The position numbers were made by a program, and so were the translations under genes. From Sandaracinus amylolyticus (GTDB lineage Bacteria; Myxococcota_A; Polyangia; Polyangiales; Sandaracinaceae), in the NCBI RefSeq assembly GCF_021631985.1, contig NZ_CP070225.1, positions 1,674,001-1,738,000 on the forward strand: a stretch of DNA of 64,000 nucleotides, written 5' to 3'. Shown in pieces: positions 35,624 to 42,871 of this stretch. Every line of letters begins with the position of its first letter. The first letter of the stretch is position 1. The notes under the pieces were generated by a model. It made no database searches, had not been told where the DNA came from, and saw only the letters and a program-made list of their open reading frames with translations.

Positions 35624-37021
35624 TCAGCTCCGCCCGCCGATCCCCGCGAGCTCGCCGAACGTCGGCGCAGCCATGCCCGCCGCGCCGAGCTCTTCGATCG
35701 TCGTCTGCGCGCGCACCGCGACCGCGATCGGCCCCAGCACCTCCGCCGCGTGCGGTCCGATCGCGCTCGCGCCGAGCACCACGCGCGTCTCGGGATCGCA
35801 CACCACGCGCAGCATCCCGCGCGCGTGGCGATCGACGCCCACGCCGTGCAGCGCGCCCTTCACGCTCTCGTCGAACGAGACCGTGCGCACGTCGACGTCA
35901 CGCCTCGCGAAGCGCGCGCGCTGCGGCGAGAGCCCGACGATCGCGAGCTCGGGCTCGCAGTAGACGGTCTCGACCCAGCCGTTCGCGATCACGCGCGGCG
36001 CATCGAGCCCTGCCGCGCGACGCCCCGCGATCCAGCCCTCGACGTGCGCCTTGCTCGCGACGAACGCGCCGCCCGCCGCATCGCCGCACGCGATCACGCT
36101 CGGCACCTTCGTCGAGCGCAGGGTGTCGTCGACCACCACCGCGCCGTTGCGCGTGTCGATCTCCACGCCGATCGCGTCGAGCCCGAGCCGCGCGGTGTCG
36201 GCCCGACGTCCCACCGCGACGAACGCGCGCTCGGCCGAGTAGGTGCGCCCACCGTCGAGCGTCGCGGTCACGCTCTCGCCGCTGCGCACGACCTTGGTCA
36301 CGCGCTTGCCGTGCACGAGCTTCACGCCGCGCTCCATCAGCACGTCGCCGAGCGAGTCGGCGAGCTCGCGATCGAAGCCCGGCAGCAATCCGAGCTCGTC
36401 GACGATCCACGTCACCTCGACGCCCAGCTCGCGGAACGCATAGGTCGCTTCGGCGCCCGTCGCGCCACCGCCGATCACCAGCATCGTGCGCGGCAGATCG
36501 CGCAGCGTGCGCAGGTGCCGCGGCGCGAGGATGCGCTCGCCGTCGGGCCGCCCTCCGCCGGCCGCCGCAGCGTCCCCGAAGAACCCGGTCGGGAACCACG
36601 GCACCGAGCCCGTCGCGATCACCGCCGCGTCGAAGCGCTCGCGCCGCGCGCTCTTGCCCTCGCGCGCGATCTCGATCGCGTCGGGCGCGACGAAGCGCGC
36701 GATCCCGCGCGCGGTCTCCACACCGGCGTCCTCGAGCCGCTTCGCGAGCCGCGCGCCCTCGAGCTCCGCGACGCGACCCATCTCCGCGATCACGTGCGCG
36801 AGATCGTCCGCGTCGATGCGCCCCGAGACCTTGCGCACCCGACGCTCGCCGACGAGGTGGAGCAGCACCTTCGAGGGCACGAGCGACGCGTGGGTCGAGC
36901 GCCCGCCGATCGCTTCCTCCGCGACCAACGTGACGCCCGCGCCGTGTCGCGCCGCTTCCACCGCGGCCGACACCGCCGCAGGTCCCCCACCGATCACCAC
37001 CACCGCGCGCGTGTCGCTCAT
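35624..37021 (-). CDS. Pyridine nucleotide-disulfide oxidoreductase-like flavoprotein without active-site cysteines
   Basis: Protein of 465 aa with FAD motif (IGGGPAAVSAA, from I10), NAD(P) motif (VIGGGATGAEATYAF) and the C-terminal dimerisation domain. Where class I enzymes have the redox pair (GGxCxxxGCxPSK), this one has GGRSTHASLVPSK, so the cysteines are S42 and L47. The His of the usual HPTxxE is Ala (A452 in AAPTFGE). It most resembles soluble transhydrogenase-type (SthA) proteins, which also lack a full disulfide. It may move hydride between nicotinamides or use another acceptor. ATG 37021 fits the FAD motif near the N-terminus. Confidence 0.85.
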   Translation of the reverse strand: MSDTRAVVVIGGGPAAVSAAVEAARHGAGVTLVAEEAIGGRSTHASLVPSKVLLHLVGERRVRKVSGRIDADDLAHVIAEMGRVAELEGARLAKRLEDAGVETARGIARFVAPDAIEIAREGKSARRERFDAAVIATGSVPWFPTGFFGDAAAAGGGRPDGERILAPRHLRTLRDLPRTMLVIGGGATGAEATYAFRELGVEVTWIVDELGLLPGFDRELADSLGDVLMERGVKLVHGKRVTKVVRSGESVTATLDGGRTYSAERAFVAVGRRADTARLGLDAIGVEIDTRNGAVVVDDTLRSTKVPSVIACGDAAGGAFVASKAHVEGWIAGRRAAGLDAPRVIANGWVETVYCEPELAIVGLSPQRARFARRDVDVRTVSFDESVKGALHGVGVDRHARGMLRVVCDPETRVVLGASAIGPHAAEVLGPIAVAVRAQTTIEELGAAGMAAPTFGELAGIGGRS

Positions 37022-37153
37022 CGTCGCTCCATCCACCGAGCCGCAGCACTGGTGCCGACGCGGAATCGCGGCAACCCGCCAGGTGTCGATCGGGGCACCC
37101 GTCGCGCGCCCTTCTGTGTCACGATTTCGGGCGCTGGGGGCCACGAAGCCGTC

Positions 37154-38263
37154 GTGTTCGTCGATCGCGAGCGCATCACCTTGTCCGCGGCGGCGATGCG
37201 ATTCGTCCTCGCGGTGTTCTCGCTCGTCGGTCTCCCGAGCGCGCTGCCCTCGATGTCGGCGCACCTCTCGGTGTTCGTCGCCTACATGCTCGCGGCCTGC
37301 CTCTTCCAGTGGATGATCTGGAAGAAGATCGGCGGGCTCGCCCGCGCGATGATCTCGGGCCTCGTCGACGTCGCGATGATCACCTTCATCGTGCACCGCG
37401 TGGGCAGCGGCTCGACCATGATGGTCGCGCTCTACTTCTTCGCGGGCATGATGAACACGCTCGTCGTGGGGCGGCGCGAGGGGCTCGTGCTCGCGGCGAT
37501 CGGCGCGCTCGCGTACGACGCCCTGCTCGTCGCGGAGAGCGCGGGCTGGCTGCCCTACGCGCCCGACGGTCCCTCGTGGATCGCATCGGCGCCCGATCCG
37601 ATCGAGGCCGTCGGCTCGGGCCTGATGATGACGGTCATGTCGCTCTCGCTCACCGCGCTGGTCGGCGCGCTCGTGCACCAGAACGCGCGGCGCGAGCAGG
37701 AGCTGATCGCGGCGAACAAGAAGCTCCAGGAGCTCAGCCTGCGCGACCCGCTCACGCAGCTCTACAACCGCCGCTACCTGATGGAGCGCATCGAGGCGGA
37801 GCTCGCGCGGGTGCGCCGCGGGAAGTCGCTCGCGGTGATCATGGTCGACCTCGATCGCTTCAAGCGCGTGAACGACGACACCGGCCACCAGCGCGGCGAC
37901 GTGCTGCTCCAGGAGCTGGCGCGTGGCCTCGCGCGCTCGGTGCGCGAGACCGACGTCGTCGGGCGCTACGGCGGCGACGAGTTCGTGGTGATCCTGCCCG
38001 ACACCGACGAGGCGCAGGGCACGAACGTCGCGAACCGCGTGGTCGAGGGGATCCGCGAGGTGGGCACCACCTTCGATCCCGATCGCCCGGTCACCGCGAG
38101 CGTCGGCCTGGCGCAGGCGCGCCCGAACGAAGACGCGCGCGCGCTGCTGCAGCGCGCCGATCGCGCGTCGTACGACGCGAAGGGCCGCGGCGGCGACCGT
38201 GTCGCCCGCGACTCCCAGGCGCCGGCGACGACCGAGCCCGTGCTCGAGCAGCACGCGCCCTAG
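37154..38263 (+). CDS. Membrane-bound diguanylate cyclase (GGDEF)
   Basis: Protein of 369 aa. The first 175 residues hold about five or six hydrophobic helices (FVLAVFSLVGLPSALPSM onward) and are a sensor module with no named domain. A GGDEF domain follows with DPLTQLYNRRYLMERIE and the intact catalytic motif GGDEF (273-277). A product-inhibition site RETD lies five residues before it. It should make cyclic di-GMP from GTP. The start is uncertain; the GTG at 37154 is in frame and is taken, but ATG 37196 would also begin a helix. The stop lies inside a long hairpin. Confidence 0.9.
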   Translation: MFVDRERITLSAAAMRFVLAVFSLVGLPSALPSMSAHLSVFVAYMLAACLFQWMIWKKIGGLARAMISGLVDVAMITFIVHRVGSGSTMMVALYFFAGMMNTLVVGRREGLVLAAIGALAYDALLVAESAGWLPYAPDGPSWIASAPDPIEAVGSGLMMTVMSLSLTALVGALVHQNARREQELIAANKKLQELSLRDPLTQLYNRRYLMERIEAELARVRRGKSLAVIMVDLDRFKRVNDDTGHQRGDVLLQELARGLARSVRETDVVGRYGGDEFVVILPDTDEAQGTNVANRVVEGIREVGTTFDPDRPVTASVGLAQARPNEDARALLQRADRASYDAKGRGGDRVARDSQAPATTEPVLEQHAP

Positions 38264-38332
38264 TACCGTTGCCCGGATGTTCGTTCCGGGATCGAGGTTC
38301 AGCCCGGAGCGAACATCCGGGCGACGGTACTA
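38261..38332. terminator. Long inverted repeat at the end of the GGDEF gene
   Basis: Arms 38261-38283 and 38310-38332 (23 bases) pair with one mismatch; the first begins with the gene's own TAG stop. A shorter inner pairing (CCGGG/CCCGG) lies in the loop. A second, related hairpin (CCCGGA/TCCGGG, 38340-38358) follows before the convergent hydrolase stop. Together they likely end transcription in both directions. Confidence 0.7.
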
Positions 38333-38374
38333 GGAGAAACCCGGAACGAAGCTCCGGGCGGAGGTACTGAGGGC

Positions 38375-39214
38375 TCAGGCCATCCGCGCGAGCATCACCC
38401 GCACGAGGCCCTCGGGATCCTCGGCGTGCACCCAGTGATCGGTCGCCAGGCGATCGACCGTCACCCGGCCCGGCAGGCGCGCCGCGAGCGCGTCGAGGCG
38501 CGCACGATCGGTCTCGTCGAGCACGCCCGAGCGCTCGCCGATCACGACGTGCACCGACGTGCCCTCCGGGGGCGCCTCGACGACGCCCCACAGATCGGTC
38601 GCGAAGTACGACGCGAGCAGCGCGCGGATCGACGGGATCGGCGGCCCGAACCGGAAGCCGTCGTCGGAGCGGCGCAGGCTCATCGCGAGCCACGGCGCGA
38701 TCGCCGGCCGCGGATCCTGCGCCAGCACCGCCTTCACGAACGCGTCGCGCGAGTCGAACGGGTAGGGCAGGGCGTCGAGCATCTCCACGACCCGCACCGT
38801 GCTCTCCGAGCCCCTCGCGTCCTCGCGCGCCCCCGGCGTGCTGTCGACGATCATCACGTGCTCGAGCCCCGCGCGCTCGCGCTCGGTCGCGAGCCACTGC
38901 AGCGCGACCTTCCCGCCGAAGCTGTGCGCGAGCACCGCGCGCGCCGGTGCCTCGAGCGAGCGCGCGAGCGACGCGACGTCCTCCGCGGCCTGCGCGAGCG
39001 TGTCGGGCCCGGGCGCCTCGAGCGACGCGCCGTGACGCCGCAGATCGACCAGCACCGCGGCCCACTCGGGCCGTGCCGCGACGAAGCGCCGCGCGATCGT
39101 GCGCAGGTTCGCGCCGCTGCCGAGGATGCCGTGCAGGAGCAAGATGCTGCGCGTCGGCGTGCGATCCGGCGCGCGCACGATGTCGTGAGCGAGAGCCACG
39201 CCGTGCGATAGCAC
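38375..39214 (-). CDS. Alpha/beta hydrolase (YbfF-like esterase)
   Basis: Protein of 279 aa. Canonical features: oxyanion loop (LLLHGILGSGANL), nucleophile elbow AHSFGG with S98, and a C-terminal DHWVH segment bearing the catalytic His. The Asp is probably in the strand VIGERSG onward. Similar to YbfF/esterase-like proteins of about 250-280 aa. No signal peptide, so cytoplasmic. The GTG at 39214 is taken (GAGGGG upstream); a second GTG at 39199 is possible. The start is divergent from dnaX, 46 bases away. Confidence 0.85.
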   Translation of the reverse strand: MLSHGVALAHDIVRAPDRTPTRSILLLHGILGSGANLRTIARRFVAARPEWAAVLVDLRRHGASLEAPGPDTLAQAAEDVASLARSLEAPARAVLAHSFGGKVALQWLATERERAGLEHVMIVDSTPGAREDARGSESTVRVVEMLDALPYPFDSRDAFVKAVLAQDPRPAIAPWLAMSLRRSDDGFRFGPPIPSIRALLASYFATDLWGVVEAPPEGTSVHVVIGERSGVLDETDRARLDALAARLPGRVTVDRLATDHWVHAEDPEGLVRVMLARMA

Positions 39215-39260
39215 GCGGTCGGGATCCCCTCGCGCGGGGATTTGCTATCTTCGCGCGCTC

Positions 39261-41720
39261 ATGGCGTACACGGTCCTCGCGCGGAAGTATCGACCGCAGA
39301 CGTTCTCCGACCTCGTCGGGCAGGAGCACGTCACGCGCACGCTCGGGAACGCGATCGCCTCGGGCCGCGTGGCGCACGCGTTCCTGTTCACCGGCGTGCG
39401 CGGCGTGGGCAAGACGACCACCGCGCGCATCCTCGCCAAGGCGCTCAACTGCGCGACGCGCGGACCGACCAGCGAGCCCTGCGGGACGTGTGATCCGTGC
39501 CGCGAGATCACGACCGGCGTCGACCTCGACGTGCTCGAGATCGACGGCGCCTCGAACAACAGCGTCGAGGACGTGCGCAGGCTGCAGGAGACCATCCCGT
39601 TCCGCCCTGCGCGCGACCGCTTCAAGATCGTGATCGTCGACGAGGTCCACATGCTCTCGACGGGCGCGTTCAACGCGTTCCTCAAGACGCTGGAGGAGCC
39701 GCCGCCGCACGTGAAGTTCATCTTCGCGACGACGGAGTCGCACAAGGTCCCGATCACGATCCGCTCGCGCTGCCAGCGCTACGACTTCCGTCTGATCCCG
39801 CAGAGCGTCGTCGCGGCGCGGGTGCGCGACATCCTCGGCCGCGAGGGCATCCAGGCCGACGACGCGGCGGTCGCGATCGTGGCGCGCGAGGCCGCGGGCT
39901 CGATGCGCGACGCGCTCACGCTGCTCGACCAGATCGTCGCGTTCGCGGGCACGACGCTGGTGGGCGAAGAGGTCGCGCGGGTGCTCGGGATCGCGGATCG
40001 CGATCTGCTGCATCGCGCGTCGGCGGCGGTGCTCGAGGGCGACGGCGCGGGCGCGCTCGGCGTGGTCGACGCGCTCGCGACGCGCGGCCTCGACATGCTG
40101 CACTTCTCGAAGGCGCTCACCGAGCTGATGCGCGATCTCGTGGTGCTCAAGGTCGCGGGCCCGGGCACCGAGCTCGTCGCGCTGGTCGAGGAAGAGCGGC
40201 GCAAGGCGCTCGATCTCGTGGAGCGCGTCGAGGAGCTCGAGATGCAGCGCGCGTTCGCGTCGCTCTCGCTGCTCGTCGACGAGATCGCGAAGGCGTCGAT
40301 GCCGCGCCTGGCGCTCGAGATGGGCCTGGTGCGCCTCGCGACGCGGCCGCCGCTGCGCGCGATCGCGGAGATCGTGGCGCGCCTCGACGCGCTGCAGTCG
40401 GGACGCCCGGCGGGCCCGGCGCCGAGCGGGCCGCGTGGTGGTGGCGGCGGGGGCGGCCGTGGTGGTGGCGGCGGCACGCGCACGCCGCGCGCGACCGCGG
40501 CGCCCGACGACGCGAGCGCGCTGATCGAGCGCCTGCGTGGCCCGGGCGCGCGCATCGAGACGGCGGAGCGTCGTGCGGTGATGCCCGCGGCCGACGACGC
40601 CGAAGAAGAACCTGCCCCTGCCGCGAGCGCGTCGTCGTCGGGCGGGCTTCGAGCGCCCGCGGCACACGAGAGCGCCGAGCCGTCGAGCGCCGGAGCAACC
40701 CCCACCGGACCGGTAGCGAGCGCTGTCGCACCGGTAGCGAGCGCTGTCGCACCGGTCGCGAGTGCTGTCGCACCGGTAGCGAGCGCTGTCGCACCGGTAG
40801 CGAGCGCTGTCGCACCGGTAGCGAGCGCTGTCGCACCGGTAGCGAGCGCTGTCGCACCGGTAGCGAGCGCTGTCGCACCGGTAGCGAGCGCTGTCGTACC
40901 GGTAGCGACTTCGTCCCGCCCCGGAGCGACTTCGTCCGGACCCGCAGCCAGCGTTGTCGCACCGGGAGCGACTTCGTCCGCACCCGTAGCGAGCGAGCTC
41001 CGACACGAAGTGACTCGTTCCGGACCTGTTTCGGCGCAGTCCGCGCCGGCGGCACGTCCTGTCCCGCCGGTCGATCCCGCGCTCGCGTCGGTCGACGCGC
41101 TCTTCCAGGCGCTCTCCGCGACCCCGCGTCCCGCACCGGCATCCCGCCCCGCGCCGGCGCCCGCGGTGCCGGCGTTCGTGCCCGCCGCGTTCTCCCCCGC
41201 CGTCGCCCCCGCACCCGCACCCGCCGTCGCCCCCGCCCCCGCACCCGCACCCGCCGTCGCACCCGCACCCGCACCCGCACCCGCCCCCTCCCGCGCCGCT
41301 CCGCCCGACGCCGACGCCACCACCCGCTGGGAGACCGTCGTCGCCGTCCTCATGGAGACCCGCCCCGCGCTCGGCTCGGTCCTCCTGCACGCCTCGCCCT
41401 CGCGCGTGGGCCGCGACGAGATCGTGATCGCGTTCCCCTCGGGCTCGTTCTACCGCCGTCAGGCCGATGCCCCCGACGCGCGCGCCGCGATCGCCGAGAT
41501 CGCCGAGCGCGTCCTCGGGGCGCGCCCCTCGGTCCGCGTCATCGAGCGCGACGCCGGCGATCCCGGCGGCCAGACCATCGCCGAGCTCGAGGCCGAGCGT
41601 CAGCGCGCCCGCTGGGAGGCCACGAAGAAGAAGGCGCTCAACCACCCGATGGTGGTCGAGGCGCTCTCGGTGTTCGAGACGCGCCCCGACGCCGCCGAGG
41701 TACGACTCGAGGGCGATTGA
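39261..41720 (+). CDS. dnaX: DNA polymerase III subunit gamma/tau
   Basis: Protein of 819 aa, the clamp-loader ATPase of DNA polymerase III. AAA+ motifs: Walker A GVRGVGKTT (45-53), zinc-binding cysteines C64, C74, C77 and C80, DEVH box (127-130), and the SRC box (RSRCQRYDF). A long Pro/Ala-rich linker follows, holding nine copies of PVASAVA encoded by a 21-bp tandem repeat (from residue 484), then Pro/Ala repeats. The C-terminal 130 residues look like the tau polymerase-binding domain (VVAVLMETRPALGSVL). Followed by ybaB and recR, the classic order. Start at ATG 39261 with no strong ribosome binding site. Confidence 0.97.
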   Translation: MAYTVLARKYRPQTFSDLVGQEHVTRTLGNAIASGRVAHAFLFTGVRGVGKTTTARILAKALNCATRGPTSEPCGTCDPCREITTGVDLDVLEIDGASNNSVEDVRRLQETIPFRPARDRFKIVIVDEVHMLSTGAFNAFLKTLEEPPPHVKFIFATTESHKVPITIRSRCQRYDFRLIPQSVVAARVRDILGREGIQADDAAVAIVAREAAGSMRDALTLLDQIVAFAGTTLVGEEVARVLGIADRDLLHRASAAVLEGDGAGALGVVDALATRGLDMLHFSKALTELMRDLVVLKVAGPGTELVALVEEERRKALDLVERVEELEMQRAFASLSLLVDEIAKASMPRLALEMGLVRLATRPPLRAIAEIVARLDALQSGRPAGPAPSGPRGGGGGGGRGGGGGTRTPRATAAPDDASALIERLRGPGARIETAERRAVMPAADDAEEEPAPAASASSSGGLRAPAAHESAEPSSAGATPTGPVASAVAPVASAVAPVASAVAPVASAVAPVASAVAPVASAVAPVASAVAPVASAVAPVASAVVPVATSSRPGATSSGPAASVVAPGATSSAPVASELRHEVTRSGPVSAQSAPAARPVPPVDPALASVDALFQALSATPRPAPASRPAPAPAVPAFVPAAFSPAVAPAPAPAVAPAPAPAPAVAPAPAPAPAPSRAAPPDADATTRWETVVAVLMETRPALGSVLLHASPSRVGRDEIVIAFPSGSFYRRQADAPDARAAIAEIAERVLGARPSVRVIERDAGDPGGQTIAELEAERQRARWEATKKKALNHPMVVEALSVFETRPDAAEVRLEGD
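40710..40898 (+). repeat. 21-bp tandem repeat inside dnaX, nine copies
   Basis: Units of CCGGTAGCGAGCGCTGTCGCA start at 40710 and repeat every 21 bases through about 40898; one copy (40752) has two substitutions. They encode the heptapeptide PVASAVA. Degenerate copies follow to about 41020. This is a flexible linker between the ATPase and tau domains, so length change is probably tolerated. Confidence 0.95.
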
Positions 41721-41732
41721 GCGACTGCCCAA

Positions 41733-41813
41733 AAATCGGCTCGCCGGCGGAGGGCCCTCCCGTCCGCGTGCGCCGCACGCTCCCGTGCGGGCCCTCCGCC
41801 AGGCGAGCACTCC
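41733..41813. repeat. Two-stem palindromic element, copy 1 (after dnaX)
   Basis: Begins AAATCGGCTCGCC and ends CGAGCACTCC. The outer stem is GGCGGAGGGCCC (41746-41757) with GGGCCCTCCGCC (41789-41800), a perfect 12-bp pair. The inner stem is GCGTGC-GCC-GCACGC (41766-41780). Copy 2 at 58638-58714 has the same ends and core (CCGTCCGCG, GCTCCCGT), but different stem bases that still pair. It separates dnaX from ybaB. Confidence 0.75.
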
Positions 41814-41892
41814 AGCTGGACCGAGCGCGTTGTGTCGCCGGGGCCTCTGAGTAACAATCGCCCCCCTTCCAACCCGGAGCGAAGCAGATCCG

Positions 41893-42219
41893 ATGAGCAC
41901 GCATTTCCGCGGCGGCATGAGCGAGCTGATGCGCCAGGCCAGCCGCCTTCAGCGCAAGATCGAGCAGCGCAAGAAGGAGCTCCATAGCGAGGTGGTCGAG
42001 GCCGGCGCCGGCAACGATCAGGTCAAGGTGAAGGTCAACGGCGCCAAGGAGCTGGTCTCGATCGAGATCGCGCCCGAGCTCCTCAAGGGCGAGGACCTCT
42101 CGATGGTCCAGGATCTCGTCGTCGCCGCGGTGAACGCCGGCATGAAGAAGGCGAACGAGGTCGTCGACGCCGAGCTCGAGAAGGTCACCGGCGGTCTCAA
42201 GATCCCGGGCTTGTTCTGA
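41893..42219 (+). CDS. ybaB: YbaB/EbfC-family nucleoid-associated protein
   Basis: Protein of 108 aa with the YbaB pattern: an N-terminal helix with LMRQASRLQRKIEQRKKEL, then central strands around VKVNGAKELVSIEIAPELLK, then a C-terminal helix. Known members bind DNA as homodimers with a tweezers-like shape. Located between dnaX and recR as in many bacteria, though the element at 41733-41813 stands between it and dnaX. ATG 41893 is used; the next in-frame ATG is eight codons on. Confidence 0.93.
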   Translation: MSTHFRGGMSELMRQASRLQRKIEQRKKELHSEVVEAGAGNDQVKVKVNGAKELVSIEIAPELLKGEDLSMVQDLVVAAVNAGMKKANEVVDAELEKVTGGLKIPGLF

Positions 42220-42280
42220 GACCCTGGCGGGCGCGCGTGGCTTGCGGCCGTGCGCGTCGCCCGCAGGTGCCCGATCGACG

Positions 42281-42871
42281 ATGGACGATCCGCTCGCCGA
42301 GCTCGTGATGCTGCTCGCGCGCCTCCCCGGCATCGGGGAGCGCACCGCGACGCGCCTCGCTCACCACGTGCTCGGCGCGGATCCCCAGTACGCCGCCGCC
42401 CTCGGTGCCTCGATCGCGCAGATCCACGAGCGCGTCCGGCACTGCGAGCGCTGCGGCAACTGGGCGCTCGATCCGCTCTGTCGCGTGTGCGCCGATCCGC
42501 GGCGCGACCCCGCCGTGCTCTGCGTCGTGGCGCGGGTGCCCGACCTCGCCGCGATCGAGAAGAGCGGCACGTTCCGCGGCCGCTACCACGTGCTGCACGC
42601 GCTGCTCGCGCCGCTCGACGGCATCGGCCCCGACGCGATCGACGTCGATCGCCTGATCACACGGGTGCGCGAAGAAGGCGTGCGCGAGGTCGTCGTCGCG
42701 ACGCCGCTCAGCGTCGAGGGCGAGGCGACCGCGCTCTATCTCGCCCAGTCGCTCAAGCCCTTCGGTGCGCGGGTCTCGCGCATCGCGAGCGGCCTGCCGC
42801 ACGGCGGCGAGCTCGAGTTCGCCGATCAGATCACGCTGGGCCGCGCCCTCGACGGACGACGAGAGCTGTGA
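42281..42871 (+). CDS. recR: Recombination mediator protein RecR
   Basis: Protein of 196 aa, typical RecR length. Helix-hairpin-helix (RLPGIGERTATRLAHHVL), a C4 zinc finger (C55, C58, C67, C70), and a Toprim domain (about 78-165). With RecF and RecO it loads RecA at gaps. ATG 42281 is the start nearest the helix-hairpin-helix; an upstream in-frame GTG would add 13 residues. Its stop overlaps sctV (GTGA), an unusual partner for recR. Confidence 0.96.
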   Translation: MDDPLAELVMLLARLPGIGERTATRLAHHVLGADPQYAAALGASIAQIHERVRHCERCGNWALDPLCRVCADPRRDPAVLCVVARVPDLAAIEKSGTFRGRYHVLHALLAPLDGIGPDAIDVDRLITRVREEGVREVVVATPLSVEGEATALYLAQSLKPFGARVSRIASGLPHGGELEFADQITLGRALDGRREL

